Shown in pieces: positions 8,216 through 16,156 of a DNA stretch of 32,605 nt. The position numbers and the translations under genes were made by a program. How positions within the stretch are numbered: position 1 is the stretch's first letter; each line of letters begins with the position of its first letter. This stretch comes from Thermus tenuipuniceus (lineage in GTDB: Bacteria > Deinococcota > Deinococci > Deinococcales > Thermaceae): NCBI RefSeq assembly GCF_002964845.1, contig NZ_PRDA01000050.1:1-32605 (forward strand), in the 5' to 3' direction. The notes beneath the pieces are model-generated. The model saw nothing but the letters and a program-made list of their open reading frames with translations. It searched no databases and was not told where the DNA came from.

Positions 8216-8542
8216 ATGGAAGTCCTCACCCTTAAGGAGGCCCAGAGGCAGGTGGACGCCTGGATCAGCCAGTTCAAGGAAGGCTATTTCCCACCTCTTC
8301 TCATGCTGGCCCGCCTGGCGGAGGAGCTAGGGGAGGTGGCCCGGGTCCTGGCCCACCGCCACGGGAAGAAGCCCAAGCCAGGGGAGGAGGAAGGGGATCT
8401 GGCCATGGAGCTCGCCGACCTCCTCTTCGTCCTCATCTCCCTGGCCAACCGGGAGGGCATCGACTTGGAGGAAGCCTTCCTCAAGGCCATGGCCAAGTAC
8501 CGGGACCGGGACGGGGAGCGCTGGACCCGGAAAGGAGGCTAG
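8216..8542 (+). CDS. MazG-like nucleotide pyrophosphohydrolase
   Basis: A 108-residue all-alpha NTP pyrophosphohydrolase of the MazG-like family, which hydrolyses (d)NTPs to monophosphates. The metal-binding signature is visible as EELGEV (residues about 36-41) and ELADLLFVL (about 64-72), the EExxE…ExxD pattern. The start MEVLTL at 8216 is preferred over an in-frame ATG at 8204 because the latter lies inside the -10 box and 8216 has the usual leaderless spacing. It heads a run with an ABC exporter and an MFS gene; the functional link is unclear. Confidence 0.85.
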   Translation: MEVLTLKEAQRQVDAWISQFKEGYFPPLLMLARLAEELGEVARVLAHRHGKKPKPGEEEGDLAMELADLLFVLISLANREGIDLEEAFLKAMAKYRDRDGERWTRKGG

Positions 8543-8543
8543 G

Positions 8544-9449
8544 ATGGAGCGCCCCTTCCTGGAAGCCCAGGGCCTGCACAAGCGCTTTGGGACCCTCGAG
8601 GCCGTGCGGGGCGTGAGCCTGGCGCTTCGCCCAGGGGAGGTGCTGGCCTTCCTAGGCAAGAACGGTGCCGGCAAGACCACCACGGTGAAGATGCTCTCCG
8701 GCCTCCTCCTGCCCGACAGGGGGGAGGTGCGCCTCCTCGGCAAAGATCCCTTCCGCGACCCCTGGGCCCTGAAACACCTGGGAGCGGTCTTAGAGGGCAA
8801 CCGCAACACCTACTGGCGGCTCACCGCTTTGGAGAACCTGGTCTACTTCGGGGTGGCGCGGGGCCTGCGCCTGGCCGCGGCCCGGAAGCGGGCCCTGGCG
8901 CTTCTGGAGGAGTACGGCCTCTTGGAAAAGGCCCACACCGAGGTGCGCCACCTCTCCCGGGGGATGCAGCAGAAACTGGCCCTCCTCCAGGCCCTGGTCC
9001 ACGATCCCGAGGTGCTTCTCCTGGACGAGCCCACCCTGGGCCTGGACGTGGAAACCAGCCTCCAGATGCGGGACAAGATCCGCGCCTTAGCCAGAGGAGG
9101 CAAGGCCATCCTGCTCACCACCCACCAGTTGGAGGTGGCCGAGGCCCTGGCCCACCGGGTGGCCATCGTCCACCGGGGAGAGGTGGTGCTGGAGGAGAGT
9201 AAGGAGGCCCTCCTCGCCCGCTTCGCCGGGGAGCACTACGTGCTGGAGCTGGAAGCCCCCCCACCCCCTGGGGTCCTGGCCCGGCTCCGCGCCCTGGGGG
9301 TGGAAGGCGAGGGCCCGTTCCTGGTTCGGGGGGACGGGGAGGCACTTTGGCGGGTGCTGGAGGCCCTGAAGCCCCTGCCCCTTAAGAAGGTGGCCAAGGC
9401 GGAGGCAGACCTCCTGGAGGTTTTCTTGAAGGTGGTGGGGCGTGCTTGA
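8544..9449 (+). CDS. ABC transporter ATP-binding protein
   Basis: A 301-residue ABC ATPase of the drug/ABC-2 exporter type. Walker A is GKNGAGKTT (38-46), the signature is LSRGMQQKL (about 134-142), Walker B is VLLLDEPTLGLD, and a switch histidine (LTTHQLEVAEAL) follows. The C-terminal 80 residues are a typical extra domain of this exporter class. It starts one base after the mazG-like stop with GGAGG upstream, and its end overlaps the permease start by 8 bases, so ATPase and permease are clearly partners. The substrate is unknown. Confidence 0.93.
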   Translation: MERPFLEAQGLHKRFGTLEAVRGVSLALRPGEVLAFLGKNGAGKTTTVKMLSGLLLPDRGEVRLLGKDPFRDPWALKHLGAVLEGNRNTYWRLTALENLVYFGVARGLRLAAARKRALALLEEYGLLEKAHTEVRHLSRGMQQKLALLQALVHDPEVLLLDEPTLGLDVETSLQMRDKIRALARGGKAILLTTHQLEVAEALAHRVAIVHRGEVVLEESKEALLARFAGEHYVLELEAPPPPGVLARLRALGVEGEGPFLVRGDGEALWRVLEALKPLPLKKVAKAEADLLEVFLKVVGRA

Positions 9450-10194
9450 CCTCTTGCTGGTGGAAGTCTGGAGAAGCCTTCTGGCCCTCCGCCGTTACCC
9501 CCTGGAGCTTTTGGGGGCGGTGGTCACCTTGAGCCTCATCTTCTACCTCCTCTTCCTGGGGGCCCGCTTCCTGGCAGGGCCCGGGGTGGAGTTTGGAGGA
9601 AGGCTCGAGGCCGTGCTGGTGGGCTATCTGCTTTGGACCTTCACCCTTTCCGCTTACAACGGCCTCTCCTTCGGCCTTATGGAGGAGGCCCAGACGGGAA
9701 CCCTGGAACAGGTCTTCCTCACCCCCTACGGGCCGGTGCGCCTCTATCTGGTTCGGGACCTGGCGAGCCTCTTCACCCAGGGGCTTTTGGTCTTCCTCAT
9801 CGCCCTGGTTCTGATGGCCCTCACCGGGGCCCGGCTTTCCTTCACCCCTCAGGTCCTCCTCCCCTTCCTGGCCGTGCTCCTTGGGGGGTACGGCCTGGGC
9901 TTTGCCGTGGGCAGCCTGGCCCTTCTTTACAAAAGGATCGGCCAGCTCCTGGGCCTCTCCCAGTTCCTCCTCCTCTTCCTCCTGCAGGCCCCCGGAGAAG
10001 GGCTCTTCCGCCTCCTGCCCCTGGCGCCGGGAGCGGCGCTGGCCCGCAGAATGCTGGCGGAAGGCGCCCCCCTTGACCCTGCCACCCTTTTCCTTAGCTT
10101 CCTGAATGGCCTGGCCTACCTTACAGTGGGGCTTTTCCTCTTCCGCCGCGCGGTGCGCCTTGCCAAGGGGCGCGGGCTCCTCCATGGCTACTAA
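9442..10194 (+). CDS. ABC-2 type transporter permease
   Basis: This 250-residue membrane protein has about six helices and pairs with the ATPase at 8544. The segment EEAQTGTLEQVFLTP (residues about 75-89) is the conserved cytoplasmic motif of ABC-2 permeases, where the ATPase docks. The start is a GTG at 9442 that overlaps the ATPase stop by 8 bases; no later start keeps the first helix. Its 3' end overlaps the following MFS gene by 11 bases. Export substrate is not deducible. Confidence 0.88.
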   Translation: MLDLLLVEVWRSLLALRRYPLELLGAVVTLSLIFYLLFLGARFLAGPGVEFGGRLEAVLVGYLLWTFTLSAYNGLSFGLMEEAQTGTLEQVFLTPYGPVRLYLVRDLASLFTQGLLVFLIALVLMALTGARLSFTPQVLLPFLAVLLGGYGLGFAVGSLALLYKRIGQLLGLSQFLLLFLLQAPGEGLFRLLPLAPGAALARRMLAEGAPLDPATLFLSFLNGLAYLTVGLFLFRRAVRLAKGRGLLHGY

Positions 10195-11260
10195 GGCCCT
10201 CCTTCTGGCCCTGGGGCCCGCTTTAGCCCTGGGCCTGGGACGCTTCGCCTACGCCCTGGTCCTGCCCCTCATGCAGGGGGCCTGGGGCCTTTCCTACGCC
10301 GAGGCGGGCCTTTTGGGCAGCGCCAACACCCTGGGCTACCTCCTGGGGGCCTTCCTCAGCCACCGCCTCCTGGGGAGGACAGGCTACCGCCGGAGCTTCT
10401 TTCTGGCCCTCCTCCTTCAGGGAGCGGTGCTGGCCCTCACCGGGTTCGGGGGGTTTCCCTGGGTGTCCGCCCTCAGGCTTTTCCAGGGCTTCCTGGGCGC
10501 CCTGGTCTTTGTGGGCGGGGCCGCCCTCCTCATGGCCCTGGGAGGCTCGGGCCGGGCCTTGGGGGTCTACTACGGGGGCGTGGGGGTGGGGCTTCTTCTG
10601 GCCCCGTGGCTCCTATGGGGAGCCGCCGAGCCCACGGGGGCCTGGGCCAGGCTGGGCCTGTATAGCCTCCTGCTGGGCCTGCCCACTCTCCTCGCCTGGC
10701 CTCTTCTGAAAGAGCCCCCACCCCCCGTCCAGGGCGAGGGAAGCCTCTGGCCCATCCTTCCGCTACTCCTGGCCTACGGCCTCTACGGGGCGGGGTACAT
10801 CGGCTACATGACCTTCGTGGCGGCCGCCGTGGGGGACGCCCTCCTCCTCTTCACCCTCCTGGGCGTAGGGGCCCTCCTCACCGGACCCCTTTGGGGGCCC
10901 TGGGTGGAGCGGGTAGGGGGGAGAAAAGGGCTTTTCCACGTGCTTCTGGTCCTCTTCCTGGGGAGCCTGCCCCCTTTAGCCCAAAGCCTTCCTGCCCTCA
11001 GCGCCTTCCTCTTTGGCCTCTCCTTTTTAGGCGTCATCACCGCCCTCACCCAGGCCTTCCGCGCCCTCCTGCCCCCTTCCGCCTGGCCCCGGGCCATGGG
11101 GCTTTCCACCGCAGCCTTCGCCCTGGGACAGGCGGTGGGACCCACCGTGGCTGGGTTTTTCGCCGAGATGGCTGGCCGAGGGGAGGGGGCGCTTTGGACC
11201 GCCACCGCCCTTCTTTTCCTGGCGCTTCTGCCTGCAGGGCTCCGCCTTCAAAAGCCGTAA
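10184..11260 (+). CDS. MFS transporter, YbfB/YjiJ type
   Basis: A 358-residue major facilitator protein with about eleven to twelve helices. The N-terminal segment [14 protein letters not shown] and [20 protein letters not shown] match the YbfB/YjiJ group of MFS proteins. The start MATKALLL at 10184 was taken because the in-frame extension upstream to 10106 is only a shadow of the permease. The gene is last of the mazG-like/ABC/MFS run. Its last 13 bases overlap the 3' end of the convergent carboxypeptidase gene, and no terminator lies between them. Confidence 0.87.
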   Translation: MATKALLLALGPALALGLGRFAYALVLPLMQGAWGLSYAEAGLLGSANTLGYLLGAFLSHRLLGRTGYRRSFFLALLLQGAVLALTGFGGFPWVSALRLFQGFLGALVFVGGAALLMALGGSGRALGVYYGGVGVGLLLAPWLLWGAAEPTGAWARLGLYSLLLGLPTLLAWPLLKEPPPPVQGEGSLWPILPLLLAYGLYGAGYIGYMTFVAAAVGDALLLFTLLGVGALLTGPLWGPWVERVGGRKGLFHVLLVLFLGSLPPLAQSLPALSAFLFGLSFLGVITALTQAFRALLPPSAWPRAMGLSTAAFALGQAVGPTVAGFFAEMAGRGEGALWTATALLFLALLPAGLRLQKP

Positions 11261-12783
11261 AGGAGGCGGTACTTTGCCTCGAGGTAGGCCAGGAAGGGCT
11301 CTGCGCTGGGGGGTGCACCGGTCACCCGCTCCACCAGGGCCTTGGGCCGGAAGCGGCTTCCCTCGGCATGGATCTTCTTCCGGGTCCAGTCCAAGAAGGT
11401 GCGGAACTCTCCCCGGTGGAACTGGGTTTCCAGGTCCCCAAGCTCCTCCTTTGCCTTTTGGAAGAACTGGGCGGCATAGAGGTTGCCCAGGGTGTAGGTG
11501 GGGAAGTAGCCGAAAAGCCCCCCGGACCAGTGCACGTCCTGCATCACCCCGTCCTTGTAGTCCCTGGGGGCCACCCCCAGGTAGGCCCGGTACCGCTCCG
11601 CCCAGGCCCCGGGGAGGTCCTCCAGGCCAAGCTCCCCCCGGAAGAGGGAAAGCTCCAGCTCTAGGCGCACCAGGATGTGGAGGTTATACGTGACCTCGTC
11701 CGCCTCCACCCGGATGAGGGAGGGCTCCACGGCGTTGATGGCCCGGTGGAAGTCCTCCAGGGCCACGTCCCGGAGGCTTGGGAAGTGCTCCTTGGCCCGG
11801 GGGAAAAACCGCTCCCAGAAGCCCAAAGAACGGCCCACCAGGTTCTCCCAGGTGCGGCTTTGCGACTCGTGAACCCCCAGGGAAACCGCCTCCCCCCGTG
11901 GGGTCCCCCAGTGCTCCTTGGGCAGGCCTTGCTCGTAGAGGGCGTGGCCCATCTCGTGCAAGGTGCCGAAGATGCCAGCGTTGAAGAAGTCCTCGAAGTA
12001 GCGGGTGGTGATGCGCACGTCCCCGGGGCCGATGGAGATCTCAAAGGGATGGGCGGTGGGGTCCAGGCGGCCCGCCTCCAGGTCGTAACCGCAGGCGGCC
12101 AGGAGCTCGAGGGCAAAGGTCCTCTGGGCCTCCTTGGGATAATGCCGGTGGAGGATTTCCGTATCGGGCCTCCTCCCACTTCCCAAAATGCGGTCCAAAA
12201 GCCCCTGAAGCCCCGCCCTAAGCCCGGCGAAGAGCCCCTCCAGCTCCCGGGCCCGCATCCCCGGCTCAAACCCATCCAGGAGGGCATCGTACGCCTCCCC
12301 GTAGGGCGGGTCCCCAAGGGCTACGGGAAGGCCATAGAGGATCTCCGCCTTCTCCTTGGTGAGAGCGAACACCCGGCGCAAATAGGGTAAAAACCCCTGC
12401 CAGTCGTTCCTGGGCCGGGCCTCCTCCCAGTAGCTTTCCGCCTCGCTTTGCGCCAAGGCCAGCTCCACCGCCAATCGCTCGGGGATGGCCCGGGCGCGCT
12501 CGTAGGCCTGCCGCCACTCCTTTACGTTCACCGCAGCATCGGAATGGGGATCCTGCACCAGGGAAGAGCCCTCCACCGCCGAAAGCCACTCCCCAACCCT
12601 AGGGTCCGTGGCCCACTGGTGGAGGAGGCGGGCTAGGGCGGCCATCTGCCTAGCCCGGTGCTCGTGCCCCTTCTTGGGGATCATGGTGCGCTGGTCCCAA
12701 GCCGCCAGGGCCCCCAAGGAGGCCAGGTAGGCGGTTTCCCTTTGGAACTCCAAAAGCTCCTGATAAGCGGTTTCCGGCGTCAC
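11248..12783 (-). CDS. Thermostable metallocarboxypeptidase, M32 family
   Basis: A zinc carboxypeptidase that removes C-terminal residues with broad specificity. The 511-residue length matches the Thermus M32 enzymes. The zinc motif HEMGH is at 276-280, with the third ligand glutamate in [13 protein letters not shown] about 30 residues later. Other family blocks are [20 protein letters not shown] and [16 protein letters not shown]. The start is GTG at 12783 with a TATGAT -10 box 6 bases upstream and no ribosome site. It faces the MFS gene and overlaps it by 13 bases. Confidence 0.95.
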   Translation of the reverse strand: MTPETAYQELLEFQRETAYLASLGALAAWDQRTMIPKKGHEHRARQMAALARLLHQWATDPRVGEWLSAVEGSSLVQDPHSDAAVNVKEWRQAYERARAIPERLAVELALAQSEAESYWEEARPRNDWQGFLPYLRRVFALTKEKAEILYGLPVALGDPPYGEAYDALLDGFEPGMRARELEGLFAGLRAGLQGLLDRILGSGRRPDTEILHRHYPKEAQRTFALELLAACGYDLEAGRLDPTAHPFEISIGPGDVRITTRYFEDFFNAGIFGTLHEMGHALYEQGLPKEHWGTPRGEAVSLGVHESQSRTWENLVGRSLGFWERFFPRAKEHFPSLRDVALEDFHRAINAVEPSLIRVEADEVTYNLHILVRLELELSLFRGELGLEDLPGAWAERYRAYLGVAPRDYKDGVMQDVHWSGGLFGYFPTYTLGNLYAAQFFQKAKEELGDLETQFHRGEFRTFLDWTRKKIHAEGSRFRPKALVERVTGAPPSAEPFLAYLEAKYRLLYGF

Positions 12784-12789
12784 GGGAGC

Positions 12790-12795
12790 ATCATA
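12790..12795 (-). promoter_or_regulatory. -10 box of the M32 carboxypeptidase (leaderless)
   Basis: TATGAT on the minus strand stands 6 bases before the GTG start, leaving no room for a ribosome binding site. No convincing -35 is seen. It supports the GTG as the true start. Confidence 0.5.
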
Positions 12796-12861
12796 CCCCT
12801 CGAGGTGTTAAAGGCCCATGAAACCCTCCTGATCCCAGGCCCCCCACCAAGATGAAGACTT

Positions 12862-12897
12862 TGCTTATTTCTGACATTGATATGTTAAGATATCCTT
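12862..12897 (+). promoter_or_regulatory. AT-rich promoter/operator before the small membrane peptide
   Basis: This short stretch is roughly three-quarters A+T in a very G+C-rich window. It holds a TAAGAT -10 box (12886-12891) 6 bases before the ATG at 12898. Two small dyads overlap it: GATAT…ATATC with a 6-base gap (12879-12894), and TAAG…CTTA (12886-12898). Either could be an operator for an unknown regulator. A TTGCTT at 12861-12866 would be a -35 with a long 19-base spacer. Confidence 0.5.
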
Positions 12898-13062
12898 ATG
12901 AGGATGGCCCTGACCCTCGGAATCGGAGTCCTGGCCGTATGGTTTTTCAGCCTCGGTGGGGCCTGGTCCTTGTTGGGAGTGCTCCTCTTCTTCCTCCTGG
13001 CTCTCCTCTTTGAGGATACCGACCGCCCAGGGAAGCAGGAAAACCCTTTGCGCCAGGCCTAA
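12898..13062 (+). CDS. Small membrane protein, 54 residues (unknown)
   Basis: A short open frame reading MRMALTLGIGVLAVWFF at its start and LRQA at its end. Residues 4-38 form one or two hydrophobic helices with a glycine turn (SLGGAW, residues 18-23). A short charged tail (EDTDRPGKQEN) follows. The ATG has a -10 box 6 bases upstream inside an AT-rich island, so it has its own promoter, and codon use is Thermus-like. It precedes the prepilin peptidase gene by 82 bases. I recognise no family. Evidence for coding is the promoter, composition and membrane character, not homology. Confidence 0.6.
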   Translation: MRMALTLGIGVLAVWFFSLGGAWSLLGVLLFFLLALLFEDTDRPGKQENPLRQA

Positions 13063-13132
13063 GGCCTTGGCCGATCCCCGCACCTGGGAACGGCACCCCT
13101 GGCCGGTTGCCGGTAACCCGGGGCCCGGGTCT

Positions 13133-13138
13133 TAAAAT
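13133..13138 (+). promoter_or_regulatory. -10 box of pilD (leaderless)
   Basis: TAAAAT followed by six bases and then ATG. The stretch AAAATGCCCCCATG is identical to the one before the EamA gene at 3216. No ribosome binding site is present. Confidence 0.5.
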
Positions 13139-13144
13139 GCCCCC

Positions 13145-14209
13145 ATGTGGCCCCTCTTTTCCCTGATCCTTGGCCTGGTGGTGGGCTCCTTCCTGAACGT
13201 GGTCATCCACCGCCTGCCCAAAGGGGAGTCCATCGTCTTCCCGCCTTCCCGCTGCCCCACCTGCGGGCATCGCCTGGCCCCTTGGGACCTGGTTCCCGTG
13301 TTCTCCTACCTGGCCCTTAAGGGGCGGTGCCGCTATTGCAACAACCCCATATCCCCCCGCTATCCCCTGGTGGAGGCCCTCACGGGCCTGCTTTTTGCCC
13401 TGGCTGCCCTCTTCTACCCTCCCTCGCCCCAGGCTTTCCTCACCTTCGCCTTCCTGGCCCTCCTGGTGGCCCTTTCCTTCATAGACTTGGACACCTTTGA
13501 GCTTCCCGATTCCCTCACCTACGGCCTCCTCTTCCTGGGGCTCCTTTCCGCCTACCTCCTTTCCTTCCCCCGCCCCTTTGCCGAGGCCCTGGACGGGGCC
13601 CTGATCGCCGCCGGGGTCCTGGGACTGGTGGCGGGGTACGGCGGGCTCTTCATAAGGCGCTTCCGCGAGGCCAGGGCGGAGGTGCCCGTGGGACCCCACC
13701 AGGTGCACATGGCAGCCCTTTTCGGTGCCCTCCTGGGCCCGGGGGTGGGCATGGCCCTGGCCTTCCTCACCTGGGCCCTTTCGGGGCGCACGGGAAAACC
13801 CGTGGTGCTTCCTGACCGCCTAACCCTCCCCCTTCTCCCCCTGATCTGGATCCTGTCCCCCTACCTGGGAGCCGACCTCCTTTCCACCCTAAAGGGTTCC
13901 CTGGTAAGCGCAGGGGGGTTGGCCCTGGCGGGGGGGCTGTACTGGGCCTTTAAGCCCCAAGGGGCGGAAGAAACCGATCCCGTGGCCATGGGCTATGGGG
14001 ATGTGAAGCTTTTGGGGGCCTTGGGGGCTTGGCTTGGGCTCTATAGCCTCCTGGCCCTGTTCCTGGGGGTCTTCGCCGGAGCCCTGGTGGGCCTGGCCCT
14101 CCGGCAACGGAGAATCCCCTTCGGCCCCTATCTGGCCTTAGGGGGTGGGGTGGCCTTCTTCTTCGGGGAAACCCTGTGGCGGGCGTACTTGGCCTGGCTA
14201 GGCCTATAG
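13145..14209 (+). CDS. pilD: Prepilin peptidase / N-methyltransferase
   Basis: This bifunctional inner-membrane enzyme cleaves type IV prepilin leaders and methylates the new N-terminus, as needed for pili and DNA uptake in Thermus. The 354-residue protein begins with GSFLNVVIHRLPKGESIV. A zinc-binding cytoplasmic loop follows, with CPTC (residues about 38-41) and CRYC (about 62-65). The two catalytic aspartates lie in FIDLDTFELPDSLTYG (about 116-131) and GYGDVKLLGA (about 282-291). About eight membrane helices are visible. It is longer than E. coli PilD-type enzymes because of an insertion in the middle (about 150-230). A leaderless start at 13145 is supported by TAAAAT. Confidence 0.94.
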   Translation: MWPLFSLILGLVVGSFLNVVIHRLPKGESIVFPPSRCPTCGHRLAPWDLVPVFSYLALKGRCRYCNNPISPRYPLVEALTGLLFALAALFYPPSPQAFLTFAFLALLVALSFIDLDTFELPDSLTYGLLFLGLLSAYLLSFPRPFAEALDGALIAAGVLGLVAGYGGLFIRRFREARAEVPVGPHQVHMAALFGALLGPGVGMALAFLTWALSGRTGKPVVLPDRLTLPLLPLIWILSPYLGADLLSTLKGSLVSAGGLALAGGLYWAFKPQGAEETDPVAMGYGDVKLLGALGAWLGLYSLLALFLGVFAGALVGLALRQRRIPFGPYLALGGGVAFFFGETLWRAYLAWLGL

Positions 14210-14217
14210 TGGGGAGG

Positions 14218-15144
14218 ATGGCGGTGGACCTTCTTCCCATCCTGGCCCAAAGGCGAAGCGTGCGCCGCTTTAAGCCGGTGCCCATACCCGAGGCAGACTT
14301 AGAAAAGCTCCTCTTCGCCCTGCAAAGAGCCCCCACCGACGCCAGCGCCCAACTTTACAACGCCATCCGGATCACGGACCCCGGGCTCAGGAACAAGGTG
14401 GCCCAGCTTTCCGGTAACCAGGAGCACATCCGCCAGGCAGCGGAGTTCTTCGTTTTCCTGGCAGACGTCCATCGCCTGGAGAGGCTTCTCGCCCACCGGG
14501 GGGAAAGGATGGCCTTCTGGCCCAAAACCGCCTTGCACTTCGCCCTCTTGGATGCAGGGCTTGCTGCCAGCTACCTGGCCCTCACCGCCGAGGCCCTGGG
14601 CTACGGGGTCTGCTTCATCGGAGGGGTGCTGAACGGGATGGAGGAGCTCATCAACCTCCTGGAGCTTCCCAGAGGGGTCATCCCCGCGGTGGGCCTGGCG
14701 GTGGGGGTTCCCGATGAGGAAGGCCCTCCCAGGCCCCGGCTTCCCAGGAGCCTGGTGGTGCACGAAAACCGGTACCGGCCCTACGGCCCGGAAGACCTCG
14801 AGGCCGCCTTCCAGGCCATGGCCCCCTATAGCCGGGTGGGGAACTGGGGAAGGGTTCTGAGGCGGTACTTCGCCCAAGGGGGAACCATGGAGGAGCGGGA
14901 AAGACCCTACGGCCGGGCCCTGGCCCGTCAGGGCCTGGATCCCGACCTTCCCCCCGGTACCCCCTTCTACTCCCTGGGTGCCCTGCTGGCGGAGGCCCTG
15001 GGGGAAGGCCGGGCCGTCCTTTTCCGACAGGGGGAGGCCTGGCTGGAGCGGGAAACCGAAGCCTTCCGAGGGGAAGGAAACCCGGGGGAGGCCCTCCTCA
15101 CTGCCCTCAAGAAGGCCCGGGGGGAGATACAGGACTGGCCCTAA
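14218..15144 (+). CDS. Nitroreductase-family flavoprotein
   Basis: A 308-residue protein of the FMN-dependent nitroreductase family. The N-terminal 190 residues hold RRSVRRFKPVPIPEADLEKLL and the FMN-contact segment RAPTDASAQLY. The LTAEALGYGVCFIGGV segment and a C-terminal VVGLAVG-like strand (VGLAVGVPDEEG) resemble NfsA-type NADPH reductases. The last 100 residues extend beyond the core. The ATG at 14218 directly abuts GGGGAGG; an in-frame GTG at 14224 has better spacing (6 bases) and may be the true start. It lies 8 bases after pilD and is probably co-transcribed. Physiological substrate unknown. Confidence 0.82.
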   Translation: MAVDLLPILAQRRSVRRFKPVPIPEADLEKLLFALQRAPTDASAQLYNAIRITDPGLRNKVAQLSGNQEHIRQAAEFFVFLADVHRLERLLAHRGERMAFWPKTALHFALLDAGLAASYLALTAEALGYGVCFIGGVLNGMEELINLLELPRGVIPAVGLAVGVPDEEGPPRPRLPRSLVVHENRYRPYGPEDLEAAFQAMAPYSRVGNWGRVLRRYFAQGGTMEERERPYGRALARQGLDPDLPPGTPFYSLGALLAEALGEGRAVLFRQGEAWLERETEAFRGEGNPGEALLTALKKARGEIQDWP

Positions 15145-15168
15145 GACCCTAGAAGGCTGCCGGTCGGC

Positions 15169-15987
15169 CTATTTCCTCGCCTCCTGCACCACCCGCCGAG
15201 CCCCCCGGTAGGCCTTCTGGTAGAAGGGGGCCTCGAGGCTCTCGATCACCACCCGGCTCCCGTAGCTAGAGGCGTGGGCAAAGACACCCCGGCCCAGGTA
15301 GAGGCCCACGTGGTCTATATCCTTTCCCCCGAAGCTGAAGAAGACCAGGTCCCCCGGGCGCAGGGACTCGGCGGCGGGAAAAGCCCGAAACTGTTCCCGG
15401 GTGGTGCGGGGTAGGGCTATGCCCAGCTCGGCGTAGACCTGGGCCACAAAGGCTGAGCAGTCCACGGAGGTGGGCGAGTTGGCCCCGTACTTGTAGGGCA
15501 CCCCCAGGTAGCGGAGGACGATTTTGAGAAGGGGGCTTTCCGGGTCGTAGTCATCCTGAACTTCCTGGGCCTCCTGTGGGGGCTCCCCAGAGGAGGCCGT
15601 GGGCGAAGGGGCAGGCTTGACCTCCTCCCCGGAACCGGGTGCTTGGCCAGGGGTCCCGGGAAGCTTGAGGACCCGCCCCACCTTGAGCTCCGAGGAGGAA
15701 AGGCCATTCAGGCGCATGAGCTCCTCCACCGTGGTGCCATAGCGCCGGGCCAGGGAGAAGAGGGTGTCCCCCGGGGCCACCACGTGGACCCGCTCCCCCC
15801 TCTCCGGAAGCTTCAGCACCTGCCCCGGCTGAATGAGGAAGCTCTCCAACCCGTTCAGGCGCATGAGCTCCTCCACCGTGGTGCCGTAGCGGCGGGCTAT
15901 GGAAAAAAGGGTGTCCCCAGAGGCCACGGTGTAGGTCTGGGCTGAGGCCAGGGAGAGGAAGAGGGCTAAGACCAGACCGCGGGGCAT
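15169..15987 (-). CDS. Secreted LysM-LysM-NlpC/P60 peptidoglycan hydrolase
   Basis: A cell-wall D,L-endopeptidase. Residues 1-16 form a signal peptide ending ASA. Two LysM modules (about 18-61 and 67-110) bind peptidoglycan. A Pro/Gly/Ser-rich linker (111-150) leads to the NlpC/P60 domain with catalytic Cys177 (VDCSAF), His226 (DHVGLYLG) and His238. Length 272 residues. The two LysM segments are so alike that the DNA has an exact 32-base repeat (15707-15738 and 15854-15885, 147 bases apart). A TAGAAT box 6 bases before the ATG suggests a leaderless message. It diverges from tRNA-Trp. Confidence 0.94.
   Translation of the reverse strand: MPRGLVLALFLSLASAQTYTVASGDTLFSIARRYGTTVEELMRLNGLESFLIQPGQVLKLPERGERVHVVAPGDTLFSLARRYGTTVEELMRLNGLSSSELKVGRVLKLPGTPGQAPGSGEEVKPAPSPTASSGEPPQEAQEVQDDYDPESPLLKIVLRYLGVPYKYGANSPTSVDCSAFVAQVYAELGIALPRTTREQFRAFPAAESLRPGDLVFFSFGGKDIDHVGLYLGRGVFAHASSYGSRVVIESLEAPFYQKAYRGARRVVQEARK
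15707..15885. repeat. Direct repeat inside the LysM-coding region
   Basis: An exact 32-base direct repeat, beginning TTCAGGCGCATGAG, occurs at 15707-15738 and 15854-15885. The two lie exactly 147 bases (49 codons) apart, so they are in the same frame of the two LysM modules. Flanking bases also match well. It reflects duplication or recent homogenisation of the modules. Confidence 0.85.
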
Positions 15988-15993
15988 GGCCCC

Positions 15994-15999
15994 ATTCTA
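15994..15999 (-). promoter_or_regulatory. -10 box of the LysM/NlpC gene (leaderless)
   Basis: TAGAAT on the minus strand lies 6 bases before the ATG at 15987. No ribosome binding site is visible. It is back to back with the tRNA-Trp promoter at 16013. Confidence 0.5.
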
Positions 16000-16012
16000 T
16001 GTCACGCGCCCC

Positions 16013-16041
16013 TTGGCCTCTGCTTGGGAGTGTGCTACAAT
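16013..16041 (+). promoter_or_regulatory. Promoter of tRNA-Trp
   Basis: A -35 TTGGCC (16013-16018), a 17-base spacer and a -10 TACAAT (16036-16041) lie just upstream of the tRNA, whose 5' end is 12 bases after the -10 box. Confidence 0.8.
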
Positions 16042-16053
16042 CCCTGGAGGCGG

Positions 16054-16129
16054 GGGCCGTTAGCTCAACTGGCAGAGCACCGGTCTCCAAAACCGGGGGT
16101 TGGAGGTTCGAGTCCTTCACGGCCCGCCA
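16054..16129 (+). tRNA. trnW: tRNA-Trp (CCA)
   Basis: A 76-base cloverleaf. The acceptor GGGCCGT pairs with ACGGCCC; the D-arm is GCTC/GAGC. The anticodon stem is CCGGT/ACCGG around loop CTCCAAA with anticodon CCA at 16087-16089. The T-arm is GGAGG TTCGAGT CCTTC with one G-T pair. The 3' CCA is encoded, preceded by discriminator G. All stems pair fully. Confidence 0.97.
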
Positions 16130-16132
16130 AAC

Positions 16133-16152
16133 GGCCCTTCGGGGCCTTTTTT
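16133..16152 (+). terminator. Intrinsic terminator after tRNA-Trp
   Basis: A 5-bp stem GGCCC/GGGCC closed by a TTCG tetraloop is followed by six T residues (16147-16152). It lies 3 bases after the tRNA and 4 bases before the ATG of the GidA-related gene. Confidence 0.88.
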
Positions 16153-16156
16153 CGTT

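Noticed and set aside
14176..14217. Earlier in-frame start of the nitroreductase-like gene at 14176.
   Set aside because: It lies inside pilD and lacks a ribosome site; GGGGAGG points to 14218 or 14224.
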